From contig NZ_CP126084.1 of the NCBI RefSeq assembly GCF_030122845.1, positions 2,232,001-2,296,000 on the forward strand: a DNA stretch of 64,000 nucleotides, given 5' to 3'. Under the pieces are notes generated by a model. That model was not told the DNA's origin and ran no database searches. It was given only the letters and a program-made list of their open reading frames with translations. The DNA comes from Paenibacillus woosongensis (GTDB lineage Bacteria; Bacillota; Bacilli; Paenibacillales; Paenibacillaceae). Positions within the stretch are counted from its first letter, which is position 1, and the number at the start of each line of letters is the position of its first letter. This document shows, in pieces, positions 8,490-17,173 of this stretch. Made by a program: the position numbers and the translations under genes.

Positions 8490-9728
8490 TTAATTCACTT
8501 TCGTAAACAGCCATTTCTGGGCATCCGTGCCGTTATCGGTCCACTGCTGAACCGCCGCGCCGTCGGCCGTCGATGCGCTGGTCACATCCATGACGAGGCC
8601 GCTAGCTTTTGATACCAGCTTATAGTATCCTCCGCCGGCATCAACCAGCATCCAGCGCTGGGCATTGGTTCCGTTGTCGGTCCACTGCTGCAGCTGCACG
8701 CCGCTCGCGGTACTGGAGCTTGGCACGTCCAGCACTTTGCCGCTATGCATGGCGGTCAGCTTATAATACCCATCTCCCGTGCTTTCTACTTTGAAGCGCT
8801 GATTGCTCGCGCTGTAATTGGTCCATTGCTGCATTTTGGCGCCATCCGCTGTGGAGACGTCCACGACATCCAGCACCTTGCCGCTAGCTTTGGAGGTCAG
8901 CGTATACACGCCGCCGCTAACGATGTTTGGCACACTTGCAGCTTGATATACACGTACATAATCGACCAGCATTTGTGCCGGGAATGGCGTTGAAGCATTA
9001 GGGCTTCCCGGCCAGTTGCCGCCGACGGCCATATTCAGCAGGATGAAGAACGGCTTCTGGAATTCCTCCGTATTGCCGGTGCCGTTGGCAATATAGAACT
9101 CGTTAAATTGGACGCCGTCCACAAACCAGCGAATGTAGTTCGGATCCCATTCAATGCTGTACGTATGGAATTGGGAGAAGTCCAAATTTCCCGACGTGCG
9201 CCCGTATTCCGCATGGCCATTTGCATCCCAATGCACGGTCCCGTTCACGAAGGAGTTGTTGTTGACCCGTTCCATAATATCGATTTCACCGCTTGCAGGC
9301 CAGCCGACCGTCGTAATGTTGGAGCCAAGCATCCAGAATGCTGGCCACAGCCCTTGTCCGGAAGGAAGCTTGATTCTGGCCTCGACTTTACCGTAGGTAA
9401 AGTTCTTCAGGCCTTGGGTTTTGATCCGGGCAGAGGTATAATTCATGCCGCCGTAGGATTCCCTCTGAGCAGTAATGACAAGATTTCCTCCCGTCACCTG
9501 AAGGTTCTGCGGGCGGTTCGTATAGTACTGCAGTTCATTGTTGCCCCAGCCCCCGCTGCCGGTGCCGATTTCGGCCGTCCAGTTGGCGGAGTTCAGGGAA
9601 TTGCCGTCAAATTCGTCACTCCATACTAGATTCCAGTTGGGTGCAGCGCTAGTATTTCCGGTGGGCACGAAAGAAATCAGAAGAGTAAGCAGCAGAAAGA
9701 GATATAATAATTTCCCGCGTTTCAACAT
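8490..9728 (-). CDS. Secreted GH16 endo-beta-1,3(4)-glucanase with ricin-type lectin domain
   Basis: The 412-residue enzyme has a signal peptide (about 1-28, basic start then leucine-rich core), a GH16 jelly-roll domain (about 32-262) and a C-terminal ricin B/CBM13 trefoil (about 270-412). The GH16 active site is seen as GEIDIMERV, with E148 as nucleophile, D150, and E153 as acid/base. The form with the extra residue between D and E is typical of laminarinase and mixed-linkage glucanase groups. The lectin part has three QQW/QRW-type repeats, one per trefoil lobe. Likely role: cutting beta-1,3 or beta-1,3-1,4 glucans outside the cell. A near-perfect cre site about 95 bases upstream suggests carbon catabolite control. 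Confidence 0.93.
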   Translation of the reverse strand: MLKRGKLLYLFLLLTLLISFVPTGNTSAAPNWNLVWSDEFDGNSLNSANWTAEIGTGSGGWGNNELQYYTNRPQNLQVTGGNLVITAQRESYGGMNYTSARIKTQGLKNFTYGKVEARIKLPSGQGLWPAFWMLGSNITTVGWPASGEIDIMERVNNNSFVNGTVHWDANGHAEYGRTSGNLDFSQFHTYSIEWDPNYIRWFVDGVQFNEFYIANGTGNTEEFQKPFFILLNMAVGGNWPGSPNASTPFPAQMLVDYVRVYQAASVPNIVSGGVYTLTSKASGKVLDVVDVSTADGAKMQQWTNYSASNQRFKVESTGDGYYKLTAMHSGKVLDVPSSSTASGVQLQQWTDNGTNAQRWMLVDAGGGYYKLVSKASGLVMDVTSASTADGAAVQQWTDNGTDAQKWLFTKVN

Positions 9729-9821
9729 GATTTTTCGCTCCTTTATAGAAGTTAGTCTTGCAGGATTGCTTACACGCTGCGCTTGCGTGCAATATTACTG
9801 AACCGGTTTCGATTTACTAAA

Positions 9822-9835
9822 TGATAACGCTATCA
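9822..9835 (-). promoter_or_regulatory. cre-like palindromic operator upstream of the GH16 gene
   Basis: TGATAACGCTATCA matches the cre consensus at 13 of 14 positions and sits within a longer palindrome, AATGATA-ACGC-TATCATT (9820-9837). A LacI-family operator specific to glucan use is an alternative. Confidence 0.65.
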
Positions 9836-10007
9836 TTACTTTCCATTATACTGGTGAATTGGTAGTAAATACAACTAAAATCTCTACATTAAGGACGAAT
9901 ATGTATAATATGAGAAAATAAGGTTCAGTAGAGTCGAGGCCAAATGGTTTGCGCGTTCTTACGGACCCTGGCTCCGCTATTTTGCAAAAAAGCCGCTTTT
10001 TCTGAAC

Positions 10008-10092
10008 CTAACGGACACAGCGGCCCCTTTTCGCCTATCATCGATGGGTTCAATGATGATTTTAACCAAATAGCTTCCAGTGTGTCCGTTAG
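10008..10092. repeat. Intergenic inverted repeat with 12-bp perfect arms
   Basis: CTAACGGACACA (10008-10019) and its exact complement TGTGTCCGTTAG (10081-10092) are separated by 61 bases. Another GTCCGTTAG occurs at about 10132-10140. The stretch 9840-10275 holds no gene I can support; apart from this element and the leader of the next gene it appears non-coding. It may be a dispersed intergenic repeat. Confidence 0.5.
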
Positions 10093-10275
10093 CGCGCTGA
10101 TTTCGTTTAAAACAGGTAAATAACGAATCTCTAGTCCGTTAGAAATATTGCATTAGCGCTATGCCTGCCTTAGCCGTCTAGAGTCAATCTTAATTTATTC
10201 ATAACCCTTTCTGTTTATCTTCAGGATAAAATAAGATGCGTTTACAGGTATGTTAAGTTTGGAGGATTTATAGGA

Positions 10276-11265
10276 ATGAGTGACACAGGCAAGTCTCGGA
10301 GAAGAAGATGGGTATGGGTGCTGGGCCTCCTTCTGGCGATTGTATTACTGCTAGGAATAAGCTATTACGGGTATTCTTTCGTTCATTTTGGACAACAAAT
10401 TCAGAAGAAGAATGAACAGACGGGCGGGCATGAACAGCAGCCTGACGGATATGTCCTACCGGTATGGGAAGGGAAAGAGCGATTGAACATATTGCTGCTC
10501 GGCGGGGACGGGAGATTGGACGAGGATCCCGGGCGTTCGGATACGATCATGGTCGCTTCGATGATCCTGTCTCGAAGACGGTGCATTTGTTCTCGATTTT
10601 GCGGGATACGTATGTCGAGATTCCCGGCCACGGGAAAAATCGCATCAACACCGCGCTTGCTTTTGGTGGGAAAGAAGGGCCGGAGCTGGCTAGTCAGGCC
10701 GTGGGAGATTTGCTGGGCATTCCGATTCAGTATTACGTCTTTGTGGAGTTTGAAAGCTTCATTCAACTGATCGATGCGATCGGAGGGGTAGACTTCTATG
10801 TTGAAAAAGATATGAAGTATACCGATACGGCGGATAAATCGCATTACCAGATCGATTTGAAGGAAGGGATGCAGCATCTTGACGGGAACAAGGCGCTGCA
10901 ATATGTGAGGTTCCGTAAAGACGCTCTTTCAGACTATGCGCGGACAGAGCGCCAGCGTGAGTTCTTGAAGGCCGTCGTCAAGAAAATGCAAAATGTCACG
11001 ACCCTCGTGAATCTGCCGCAGATTTTAAATCAAATCGCTCCTTACGTGCAGACGAAATTCTAGGACGATGCTGAAGCTGGCCGGATTATGTTATAAGATC
11101 AATCAGGACTCCATCCACTCCAGTCAACTGCCGCCGCTGGACATGCTGCGGGAAGAGAAGATCAAAGGCGCGTCCGTCATAACCGTAGACCAAAACCGTC
11201 TGCAGAAATATGTCGCGGAGCTCTTATCCTCCAGTTCGGCAGCGGCTGAACAGCATGATCAATAA
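10276..11265 (+). pseudogene. Frameshifted LytR-CpsA-Psr (LCP) family wall polymer ligase
   Basis: The sequence encodes an LCP protein of about 330 residues, the family that attaches teichoic acids or other polymers to peptidoglycan. It has an arginine-rich cytoplasmic start, one membrane helix (about 12-36), then the LCP domain with ILLLGGD, RSDTIMVAS, SILRDTYVEIPG, INTALAFGG and the AGGVDFYV-like IGGVDFYV. Two single-base indels break it. One base is missing near 10562 (ATGATCC where an extra base restores SIDPVSKTV), and one is added near 11056 (ACGAAATTCT), after which the first frame resumes with MLKLAGLCYKINQDS. GGAGG precedes the ATG at 10276. Both changes are single-base, so sequencing error cannot be excluded. 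Confidence 0.8.
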
Positions 11266-11283
11266 GGACGAGGGGATATCGCT

Positions 11284-12057
11284 TTGAGTAACATTAAACC
11301 AAGAGGCAGATCGGATTTTTATTCTGCTTATTCTAACGATTTTGCTCGTGGGCTTCGGGCTCGCTATGGTCTTTAGCGCCAGCTCCACATTGGCTGTTTA
11401 TAAGCATCAGGAGGCTATGTTTTACATATACAGGCAAGGCTTATTTGCATCATTACGCTGTCTTGCATGATCGTCGGAGGAGCCAATCTGCGCCATATTT
11501 TGCTGCTTGGGTTAGGCGCTTTACCGTTTTTGACCTTTATGGCCATAAGCAAAAGTTATCGCATTCAGCGGCTTACGTCATTTTTAAACCCGCTTGCCGA
11601 TCCATCGAATACGGGATATCAAGTCTTGCAGTCGTCTATGGCTTTAGGGCATGGCGGATTGACGGGTACCGGGCTGGTAGGAAGCGTTCAAAAGCTGCAA
11701 TGTTTGCCCGAGGCGCATACCGATTTTATATTTGCCATTATCGGCGAAGAGTTTGGTTTTGCCGGCTCTTCCCTGTTTATCATACTGTTCTTTTGGTTAC
11801 TGTCTCGGAGATTCCTTATCGCTTTGAAGAGCAAGGATTTATTTGGGTTGATTGCAGGCATGGGCATAGTCATCATGATCTTCACTCAATTTGCGCTTAA
11901 TGCAGGGGCAGTGGTGGGCATTCTGCCAGTGACCGGCGTGCCGCTTCCTTTTATCAGCTACGGCGGGTCTGCTCTGCTTACAAATATGGCTGCCGTGGGC
12001 TTATTACCCAGCATATCCCGCCAGAATAATCGGCTTCTTGCTGATCAGCAGCTTTGA
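11284..12057 (+). pseudogene. Broken FtsW/RodA/SpoVE-family (SEDS) gene
   Basis: SEDS proteins are multi-pass membrane glycosyltransferases that polymerise lipid II. The N-terminus reads LSNIKPRGRSDF, then needs one T removed near 11315 to continue as ILLILTILLVGFGLAMVFSASS. One base is missing near 11450 (TTTGCATCATT), after which IITLSCMIVGG is followed directly by ANLRHILLLGLG. The family normally has well over 100 residues between these points, including the GARRWI and QPSE segments, so a large internal deletion joins the second helix to the later part. The C-terminal half is intact: TSFLNPLADP, HTDFIFAIIGEEFGFAG and PFISYGGSALLTNM. It lies just after the broken LCP gene. An imperfect hairpin with a T-run (about 12071-12130) may end it. 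Confidence 0.85.
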
Positions 12058-12212
12058 TATATAATAGAAGAAGCTCAAGCCAGATGTATGCCTCAGCCTT
12101 AGATAAGAGCGTCTATGGGCTGGGGCTTTTTGGTTACAAGCTATTTTTGATTTTGGCGGGGAATAAAGTAGGCACAAATAATGACAGCACAATAACAGAT
12201 GGGTGTGAGGAT

Positions 12213-12971
12213 ATGCTGAACTCTTATGGAGAATTATGCACAGAGGTGTATGAACTGAGCAAGCCTGTGGGATATTCATTTGGCGACATTGAATATTATG
12301 CCGAGCGATTGAAAGGAATTTCGGGGAAAATACTAGAGGTAGCCTGCGGGTCAGGCCGAGTTCTGATTCCATTGCTTGAGTCGGGTCTTAAGGTAGAAGG
12401 GATAGATAACTCGCCGTATATGCTGGAATCATGCATGAAGAAATGCGCCGAGCTGGGGATACAGCCCACTTTGTTTGAAGGCGACATGCGGCAGTTTCAT
12501 CTGGACGATGCTTATGAAGCGATTCTGATTCCAGGAGGCTCTTTACAATTAATAGAATCGAGAGAGGATCTCGTCGCTGCGTTGAAATGCTGCTATGAGC
12601 ACCTGGCAGATGGAGGTGTATTTATTGCGGATATTTTCCTGGAGACGGATTTTGAAATGAATACTGTGAAGACGCGTTTATGGGAAACGGAGAAGGAAGA
12701 AACCATTACATTAGAAGAAAAGCGAATCGAGCTAAATTTAATCGAGCAGAGAACGGTGTCGCTCTTAAAGTACGAAAAGTGGCAGGATGGGCGTTTGATC
12801 CAGTCGGAACTTCAGCGATTTCCTGTGAGATGGTACGGCGTTTATGAGTTTAGCATGATGCTTGAAAAAGCGGGGTTCAGCGACATTGTCATTTCCGGAA
12901 ATTATGAATATGGCATTGCTCCTCAGCATGCGGATCATATGATTACTTATGAAGCAAGAAAGAGATTTTAA
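12213..12971 (+). CDS. Class I SAM-dependent methyltransferase
   Basis: A soluble 252-residue methyltransferase. Motif I is ILEVACGSGRV near residue 42, followed by KVEGIDNSPYML (acidic loop binding the SAM ribose) and the motif IV region AYEAILIPGGSLQLI. Substrate unknown. The frame is open back to 12054, but the region before 12213 overlaps the terminator-like end of the ftsW remnant and has no family similarity, so the ATG at 12213 is chosen; its GAGG is unusually close, so the start is uncertain. A second, unrelated methyltransferase follows after 31 bases, suggesting co-transcription. Confidence 0.85.
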   Translation: MLNSYGELCTEVYELSKPVGYSFGDIEYYAERLKGISGKILEVACGSGRVLIPLLESGLKVEGIDNSPYMLESCMKKCAELGIQPTLFEGDMRQFHLDDAYEAILIPGGSLQLIESREDLVAALKCCYEHLADGGVFIADIFLETDFEMNTVKTRLWETEKEETITLEEKRIELNLIEQRTVSLLKYEKWQDGRLIQSELQRFPVRWYGVYEFSMMLEKAGFSDIVISGNYEYGIAPQHADHMITYEARKRF

Positions 12972-13002
12972 TATGATGAAATAGGAAGTGAAAAAAAGAG
13001 CC

Positions 13003-13698
13003 ATGTCAAATCATGATCAAATTTATATATCTCAAGCCGATGCTTATGAAGCGATGATCAGCAGGCAGCCTGATCTATCTGAAATTGTCCGGCAAATAAG
13101 GCCTTACCGGAATTTGGACGTACTTGATTTGGGAGCGGGCTCTGGAAGACTGGCCTCATTTCTCGCCCCCGAAGCTAAAACGCTCATATGCACCGACGCA
13201 TCCCGGCCTATGCTCGATATTCTGGACCGCAAATTAACTGAGCAGAATTACGTCCGCAATTGGATTACTCTAGAGGCGGATCACAGATCGCTGCCTGTGC
13301 CCGACTCCTCCAGAGACCTCGTGGTGGCGGGCTGGAGCATTTGTTACCTTGCGAGCTCGAATCATCCGGAATGGGAGGAGCATTTGGAAAGGATTATTGC
13401 AGAACTGCAGCGCGTTCTTAGACCCTCCGGGACAATCATTATATTTGAAACGATGGGCACAGGAACGGAAACGCCCGCCCCGCCGGAATTCCTGACTTCC
13501 TACTACTCCCTGCTGGAGAAGAAGTACGGGTTCCAGCATCAATGGATCAGGGCGGACTATAAGTTCGCGTCCGTGGAAGAGGCGATCGAACACACTGAAT
13601 TTTTCTTTGGCGAGGAGCTGGCCGCGCGGATCAGGAACAATGGCTGGTCAACCCTGCCGGAATGCGCCGGAGTATGGTGGAAGCAGTTGGGTAGCTGA
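13003..13698 (+). CDS. Class I SAM-dependent methyltransferase
   Basis: A 231-residue methyltransferase with a clear motif I, LDVLDLGAGSGRLASFLA, followed by LICTDASRPMLDIL and the post-II segment SRDLVVAGWSICYL. RVLRPSGTIIIFETMG is the typical motif of UbiE/ubiquinone-like methyltransferases. The GTG at 12988 has AGGAA immediately against it; the ATG at 13003 has AGGAAG about 14 bases upstream and the AAAGAG close by, and is preferred. It probably shares a transcript with the methyltransferase upstream, and a terminator follows at 13737. Substrate unknown. Confidence 0.87.
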   Translation: MSNHDQIYISQADAYEAMISRQPDLSEIVRQIRPYRNLDVLDLGAGSGRLASFLAPEAKTLICTDASRPMLDILDRKLTEQNYVRNWITLEADHRSLPVPDSSRDLVVAGWSICYLASSNHPEWEEHLERIIAELQRVLRPSGTIIIFETMGTGTETPAPPEFLTSYYSLLEKKYGFQHQWIRADYKFASVEEAIEHTEFFFGEELAARIRNNGWSTLPECAGVWWKQLGS

Positions 13699-13736
13699 AA
13701 TCCTGTATTTGGGCCAAACATACTAGTAAATATCCT

Positions 13737-13771
13737 TATCCATTTACCTTGAGGTGAGTGGATATTTTTTT
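13737..13771 (+). terminator. Terminator after the methyltransferase pair
   Basis: TATCCA and TACCT pair with AGGTGA and TGGATA, followed by a T-run from 13765. Confidence 0.8.
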
Positions 13772-13817
13772 CGTACCAATAACATTTACCCGATTTCAAG
13801 GTATGGAAGATCTTCTA

Positions 13818-13833
13818 TTGCCACCGTTGGCAA
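13818..13833. promoter_or_regulatory. 16-bp perfect palindrome upstream of the AraC/Btr gene
   Basis: TTGCCACCGTTGGCAA has TTGCCA/TGGCAA arms around a 4-base centre, about 45 bases before the Fur box. It could be an operator for another repressor; the protein is unknown. Confidence 0.35.
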
Positions 13834-13861
13834 GGATTGGTTAAAATAGAACGTATGATAT

Positions 13862-13876
13862 TGAGAATCATTTTCA
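13862..13876 (+). promoter_or_regulatory. Fur box of the AraC/Btr gene
   Basis: TGAGAATCATTTTCA matches the 7-1-7 Fur box TGATAATNATTATCA at all but two positions. It lies about 40 bases before the start codon, so iron should repress this regulator. Confidence 0.8.
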
Positions 13877-13914
13877 ATTGGAAGATGATTCTTTTATTTT
13901 AAGGAGGAATTTTT

Positions 13915-15141
13915 ATGGTTTCAGATGATTTATTTTCATATACAGTAGGTTCGCTCAGGGATGAACCCAGTGCCAAGAAAGAACTGTCTGAGATAAAGCA
14001 ATACATGGAAGAACATTTTCACGAGCCGTTAACGATTGCTCAATTGGCCGAGATGGCGAACGTCAGCCCGAAGTATTTCGTCGATCTGTTCAAGAAGAGC
14101 TTCGGAAAGAGCGCTATGAAATATTTATCCGAGCTGCGCATCAATCAGGCCAAGCGCTATTTGCTCTCAGGGGAAGGGCAGCTGAGGCTGCGGGATATTG
14201 CACAAATGGTAGGATACAGCGATGAATTTTACTTTAGCCGTAAATTTAAAAAAGAGGTGGGCATCTCCCCCTCTGACTACATTAAGCGAGCGAGGCTGCG
14301 CATCGCGGCATGTTCTCCTGAGATCGCCGGCTTGCTGCTGGCTCTGGACATTATCCCGGTGGCTGCCCCTCTGGATCCCAAATGGACGGCCTATTATTAC
14401 AATGATTACCGGATGAAGATTACATCCCATCTACAGCTTTTGGAGCCTTACAATCAGTTGGCATTTGCAGCCAATATGGAGAAGCTGGCCGGACTTCGTC
14501 CTGATGCGATTATCGGAACTGACCTCCTCGCAAGGAGCGAGCAGGCTAAGCTCAGCAGCATCGCGGAGACCTACTTTGTACCTGTGGAGGATTGCGGATG
14601 GCGGGAGCAGCTCCGTTTGCTTGCCCGGTTTTTGGAGAGGGAGGAGAAAGCGGAGCAGTGGATCGGGCAGTATGAATTAAAAGTCCAGGCAGCGAGAACC
14701 GAGATCAATCGAACGTTAGGCAGTGACAGCATCCTGGTACTGCGAATTTACGGAGATTGCATCCATACGTATTGGAACCGCGGAATACTAGATGTGCTGG
14801 CCCGGGACTTGCAAATAGAACTGGCTTGCTCTGCCTCTATGTCAGGCCATCGGCAGCTTACGCTTGAGGAGCTGGAGGCTATCAATCCGAGCTGGATCCT
14901 GGCCGTCGTATGTGCGGAGTCCGCTTCCCGTTCCCACTGGCTCTCTCTGCAGCATTCCAGACAGTGGAGGCAATTGCAGGCCGTACAGAACGGCCAAGTG
15001 CATCTGATTCCATCTGACCCCTGGTTTGAATACTCGGCGATTTCCGTAAACCGCATGCTGGATGAGGCGCTGCTCATGTTTACAGGAAAATGTCCATACC
15101 GTTTGCAGGATACTGTCCATGGTACTAACCAGGGAAGATGA
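13915..15141 (+). CDS. AraC-family siderophore-uptake regulator with periplasmic-binding-like domain (Btr-like)
   Basis: The 408-residue protein has an AraC DNA-binding domain (about residues 20-125: two helix-turn-helix units, with FKKSFGKSAMKYLSELRINQAK and the signature VGYSDEFYFSRKFKKEVGISPSDY) and a C-terminal domain similar to iron-siderophore-binding proteins (about 130-400; PDAIIGTD is a typical element). This inverted order is that of B. subtilis Btr (YbbB), which binds bacillibactin or enterobactin in the cytoplasm and activates its uptake operon. Here it sits directly upstream of a siderophore-binding lipoprotein and dhb genes. AAGGAGG precedes the ATG, and its own Fur box lies upstream. 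Likely role: activation of the following operon when siderophore is present. Confidence 0.88.
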   Translation: MVSDDLFSYTVGSLRDEPSAKKELSEIKQYMEEHFHEPLTIAQLAEMANVSPKYFVDLFKKSFGKSAMKYLSELRINQAKRYLLSGEGQLRLRDIAQMVGYSDEFYFSRKFKKEVGISPSDYIKRARLRIAACSPEIAGLLLALDIIPVAAPLDPKWTAYYYNDYRMKITSHLQLLEPYNQLAFAANMEKLAGLRPDAIIGTDLLARSEQAKLSSIAETYFVPVEDCGWREQLRLLARFLEREEKAEQWIGQYELKVQAARTEINRTLGSDSILVLRIYGDCIHTYWNRGILDVLARDLQIELACSASMSGHRQLTLEELEAINPSWILAVVCAESASRSHWLSLQHSRQWRQLQAVQNGQVHLIPSDPWFEYSAISVNRMLDEALLMFTGKCPYRLQDTVHGTNQGR

Positions 15142-15158
15142 TCTATAATCATTCTCAA

Positions 15159-15173
15159 TGATAATCATTATCA
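15159..15173 (+). promoter_or_regulatory. Perfect Fur box before the siderophore operon
   Basis: TGATAATCATTATCA is an exact 7-1-7 Fur box, extended to AATGATAATCATTATCAT (15157-15174), with a partly overlapping ATCATTCTCAATGAT just upstream. It lies 19 bases before the lipoprotein start and no other Fur box was found before the dhb genes, so it probably controls the whole run to 29669. Confidence 0.92.
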
Positions 15174-15192
15174 TGTGAGAGGGGAAGCCAAG

Positions 15193-16215
15193 TTGAAAGT
15201 GAGCACTAGGACAGGAAAGAGAATTAAACCGCATTATTTAATGCTGCTATGCCTTGCGCTGGCAGGAAGCATGCTTGCCGCCTGCGGGACGGATTCCGTC
15301 CAAAATGCATCGGGGCAGGTGGGGACAAATCAGGGAGCGGCCGAGGTTCCCGGAACCGGGGGGAATGCTCAGGAGGGGCCGCAGGGCGAGCAAACGTTCA
15401 AGGACGATCTCGGCCATGAAATTCAAATATCCGGACAGCCGGAGCGCGTATTTGCGCCCTATCTGGAAGATTCGCTGCTTAAGCTTGGGATCAAGCCGGT
15501 AGCGCAATGGTCGAATGGAAATCTGGGCCATAGCTATTTACAGGAGGAGCTGCAGGATGTGCCGAAGCTTGATTTTTCGGGCGGCGCACCGTCTTCGGAG
15601 GTGCTGCTCTCATACAATCCAGACCTGATCATCCTGCATACGGCCAACTATGCCGGCGACGGCGTGTATGAGAATTACTCCAAAATCGCGCCAACCTACG
15701 TATTCAACAACGCAGCAGGCGACGTAGAGAAATCCCTCGAGACATTGGGACAGCTCGTAGGGAAGACCGAGGAGGCTAAGCAAGCACTGGCGTCTTATCA
15801 CCAAAAGGTCGGCGAGGCCAAGGCAGCCATTGAGAAGAAAGCAGCCGGCAAAAAAGTAGCGGTTATCCGTTTCGCCGCCAAAGGTGTGAGCGTGATGGGC
15901 GGCAATTATTTGTGCGGATACGTCTTGAATCAGCATTTGGGCATCGAAATGACCAAGCTGACCGAGAACGAGAACAGCCTGAATTTATCGCTGGAGATCT
16001 TGCCGGAACTGGATGCGGACTATATCTTCGTAATCAATGCCTATGGACAAGGGACAGACCGCATGAAGGAGATGACGGAAAGCAGCATTTGGAAGGGCAT
16101 TCCTGCCGTACAGCAAGGCCATGTATATGAAGTGAACGATGAATATTGGCTGGGAAGCGGACTCATTGCTTATGAGAAAATTATCGACGATACAGTCAAG
16201 CTGATGGCTGAATAA
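15193..16215 (+). CDS. Iron-siderophore ABC transporter substrate-binding lipoprotein
   Basis: A 340-residue lipoprotein of the FeuA/FepB type (helical-backbone binding protein). A basic start is followed by a hydrophobic core and the lipobox LAAC, a low-complexity glycine/glutamine linker, and then the binding domain with DDLGHEIQISGQPERVFAP, SYNPDLIILH and LETLGQLVGKTEEAKQAL. It captures ferric catecholate, here presumably ferric bacillibactin, at the cell surface. The TTG at 15193 is chosen because AGGGGAA lies about 7 bases upstream; a GTG at 15175 would overlap the Fur box. It is the first gene of the operon. The permease and ATPase genes that normally accompany it are not in the window. 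Confidence 0.9.
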   Translation: MKVSTRTGKRIKPHYLMLLCLALAGSMLAACGTDSVQNASGQVGTNQGAAEVPGTGGNAQEGPQGEQTFKDDLGHEIQISGQPERVFAPYLEDSLLKLGIKPVAQWSNGNLGHSYLQEELQDVPKLDFSGGAPSSEVLLSYNPDLIILHTANYAGDGVYENYSKIAPTYVFNNAAGDVEKSLETLGQLVGKTEEAKQALASYHQKVGEAKAAIEKKAAGKKVAVIRFAAKGVSVMGGNYLCGYVLNQHLGIEMTKLTENENSLNLSLEILPELDADYIFVINAYGQGTDRMKEMTESSIWKGIPAVQQGHVYEVNDEYWLGSGLIAYEKIIDDTVKLMAE

Positions 16216-16226
16216 CGGAAATAAAG

Positions 16227-17054
16227 GTGGATCAAGAGGAAATGGCTGACGGCAAACAAATGGTCATTCCCCGTACAGCAGAATGGCTTATGCATTCGCG
16301 CGTGGAAGGCCGCAAGTATCGAATTATGGTGAGTATGCCTTCCGAGCCCCCTCCCCCTTCGGGATATCCGGTATTTTACGTGCTGGACGCCAATTCCGTA
16401 TTCGGCACGATGGCCGAAACCGCACGTCTGCAGGGCAGTTGTCCCCATAACACGGGGGTATTTCCTGCGGTGATCGTAGGGATCGGCTATGACACGGGGG
16501 AATTGTTCCCGGCGGAGCGTTATTACGACTACACGCTGGCAACAAGCCAGGACTACCGGTACCGGCCCGACGGAACTCCCCTGCCGAAGCAGGGGGGAGC
16601 GGCAGCCTTTTTGCAATTTATCGAGGAAGAGCTGAAACCGGAAATTGGAGCTAAATACGCTATCGACCAAGGCAAACAGACATTATTTGGCCATTCGCTC
16701 GGGGGGCTGTTTGCATTATATACGCTGTTTACGCGACCGGCGGCTTTTGCCTGCTACATTGCCGGCAGCCCTTCGTTCCATTGGAACAAAACGCTGATCG
16801 GCGAAGCCGAGGAAATGTTCATCAATCGCCTGCAGCAGGAGGCTTTGAATGTGAAGGTTCTGCTCGGCGCAGGGGAGCTGGAGTTAAACCATATTTCTCA
16901 AAACAGCAAAAATGCCCAAAGGCTGGCGGAACGCCTGTCGATGTACGCCAGTTCAGGGATAACGGCGAGCTTTCAGGAGTTTGATGGGGAGGGGCATGTA
17001 ACTGTACTGCCGGCATTAATCAGCCGGGCGTTACAATTTGCATTCCACCCTTAA
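16227..17054 (+). CDS. Siderophore trilactone esterase (BesA/IroE-like alpha/beta hydrolase)
   Basis: The 275-residue hydrolase belongs to the esterase D/Fes group. It has YPVFYVLDANSVFGT near the start, the nucleophile elbow GHSLGGLFAL near residue 155, and GEGHVTVLP near the C-terminus supplying the catalytic histidine. In this family BesA and IroE hydrolyse the trilactone of ferric bacillibactin or enterobactin in the cytoplasm and release the iron. Its place between the siderophore-binding protein and dhbA supports that role. The GTG at 16227 has only weak GGAA upstream; the in-frame ATG at 16242 has AAGGTGG 11 bases upstream and is an equally good start. No signal peptide. Confidence 0.85.
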   Translation: MDQEEMADGKQMVIPRTAEWLMHSRVEGRKYRIMVSMPSEPPPPSGYPVFYVLDANSVFGTMAETARLQGSCPHNTGVFPAVIVGIGYDTGELFPAERYYDYTLATSQDYRYRPDGTPLPKQGGAAAFLQFIEEELKPEIGAKYAIDQGKQTLFGHSLGGLFALYTLFTRPAAFACYIAGSPSFHWNKTLIGEAEEMFINRLQQEALNVKVLLGAGELELNHISQNSKNAQRLAERLSMYASSGITASFQEFDGEGHVTVLPALISRALQFAFHP

Positions 17055-17173
17055 GTGAAAGGGGATGCGCGCAGATAGAAGCATGAGGGAATGAGGCCGC
17101 AAATTGTAGCGGGTTGGGTATAGGTATAGGGCATGAGGCCAGCAAATTAAAAGTGCAGGGGAGGGCTGATGAG

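Noticed and set aside
10276-11265. Programmed frameshifting in the LCP gene
   Set aside because: No slippery heptamer or downstream pseudoknot was seen at either site, and two opposite shifts in one gene fit indels better.
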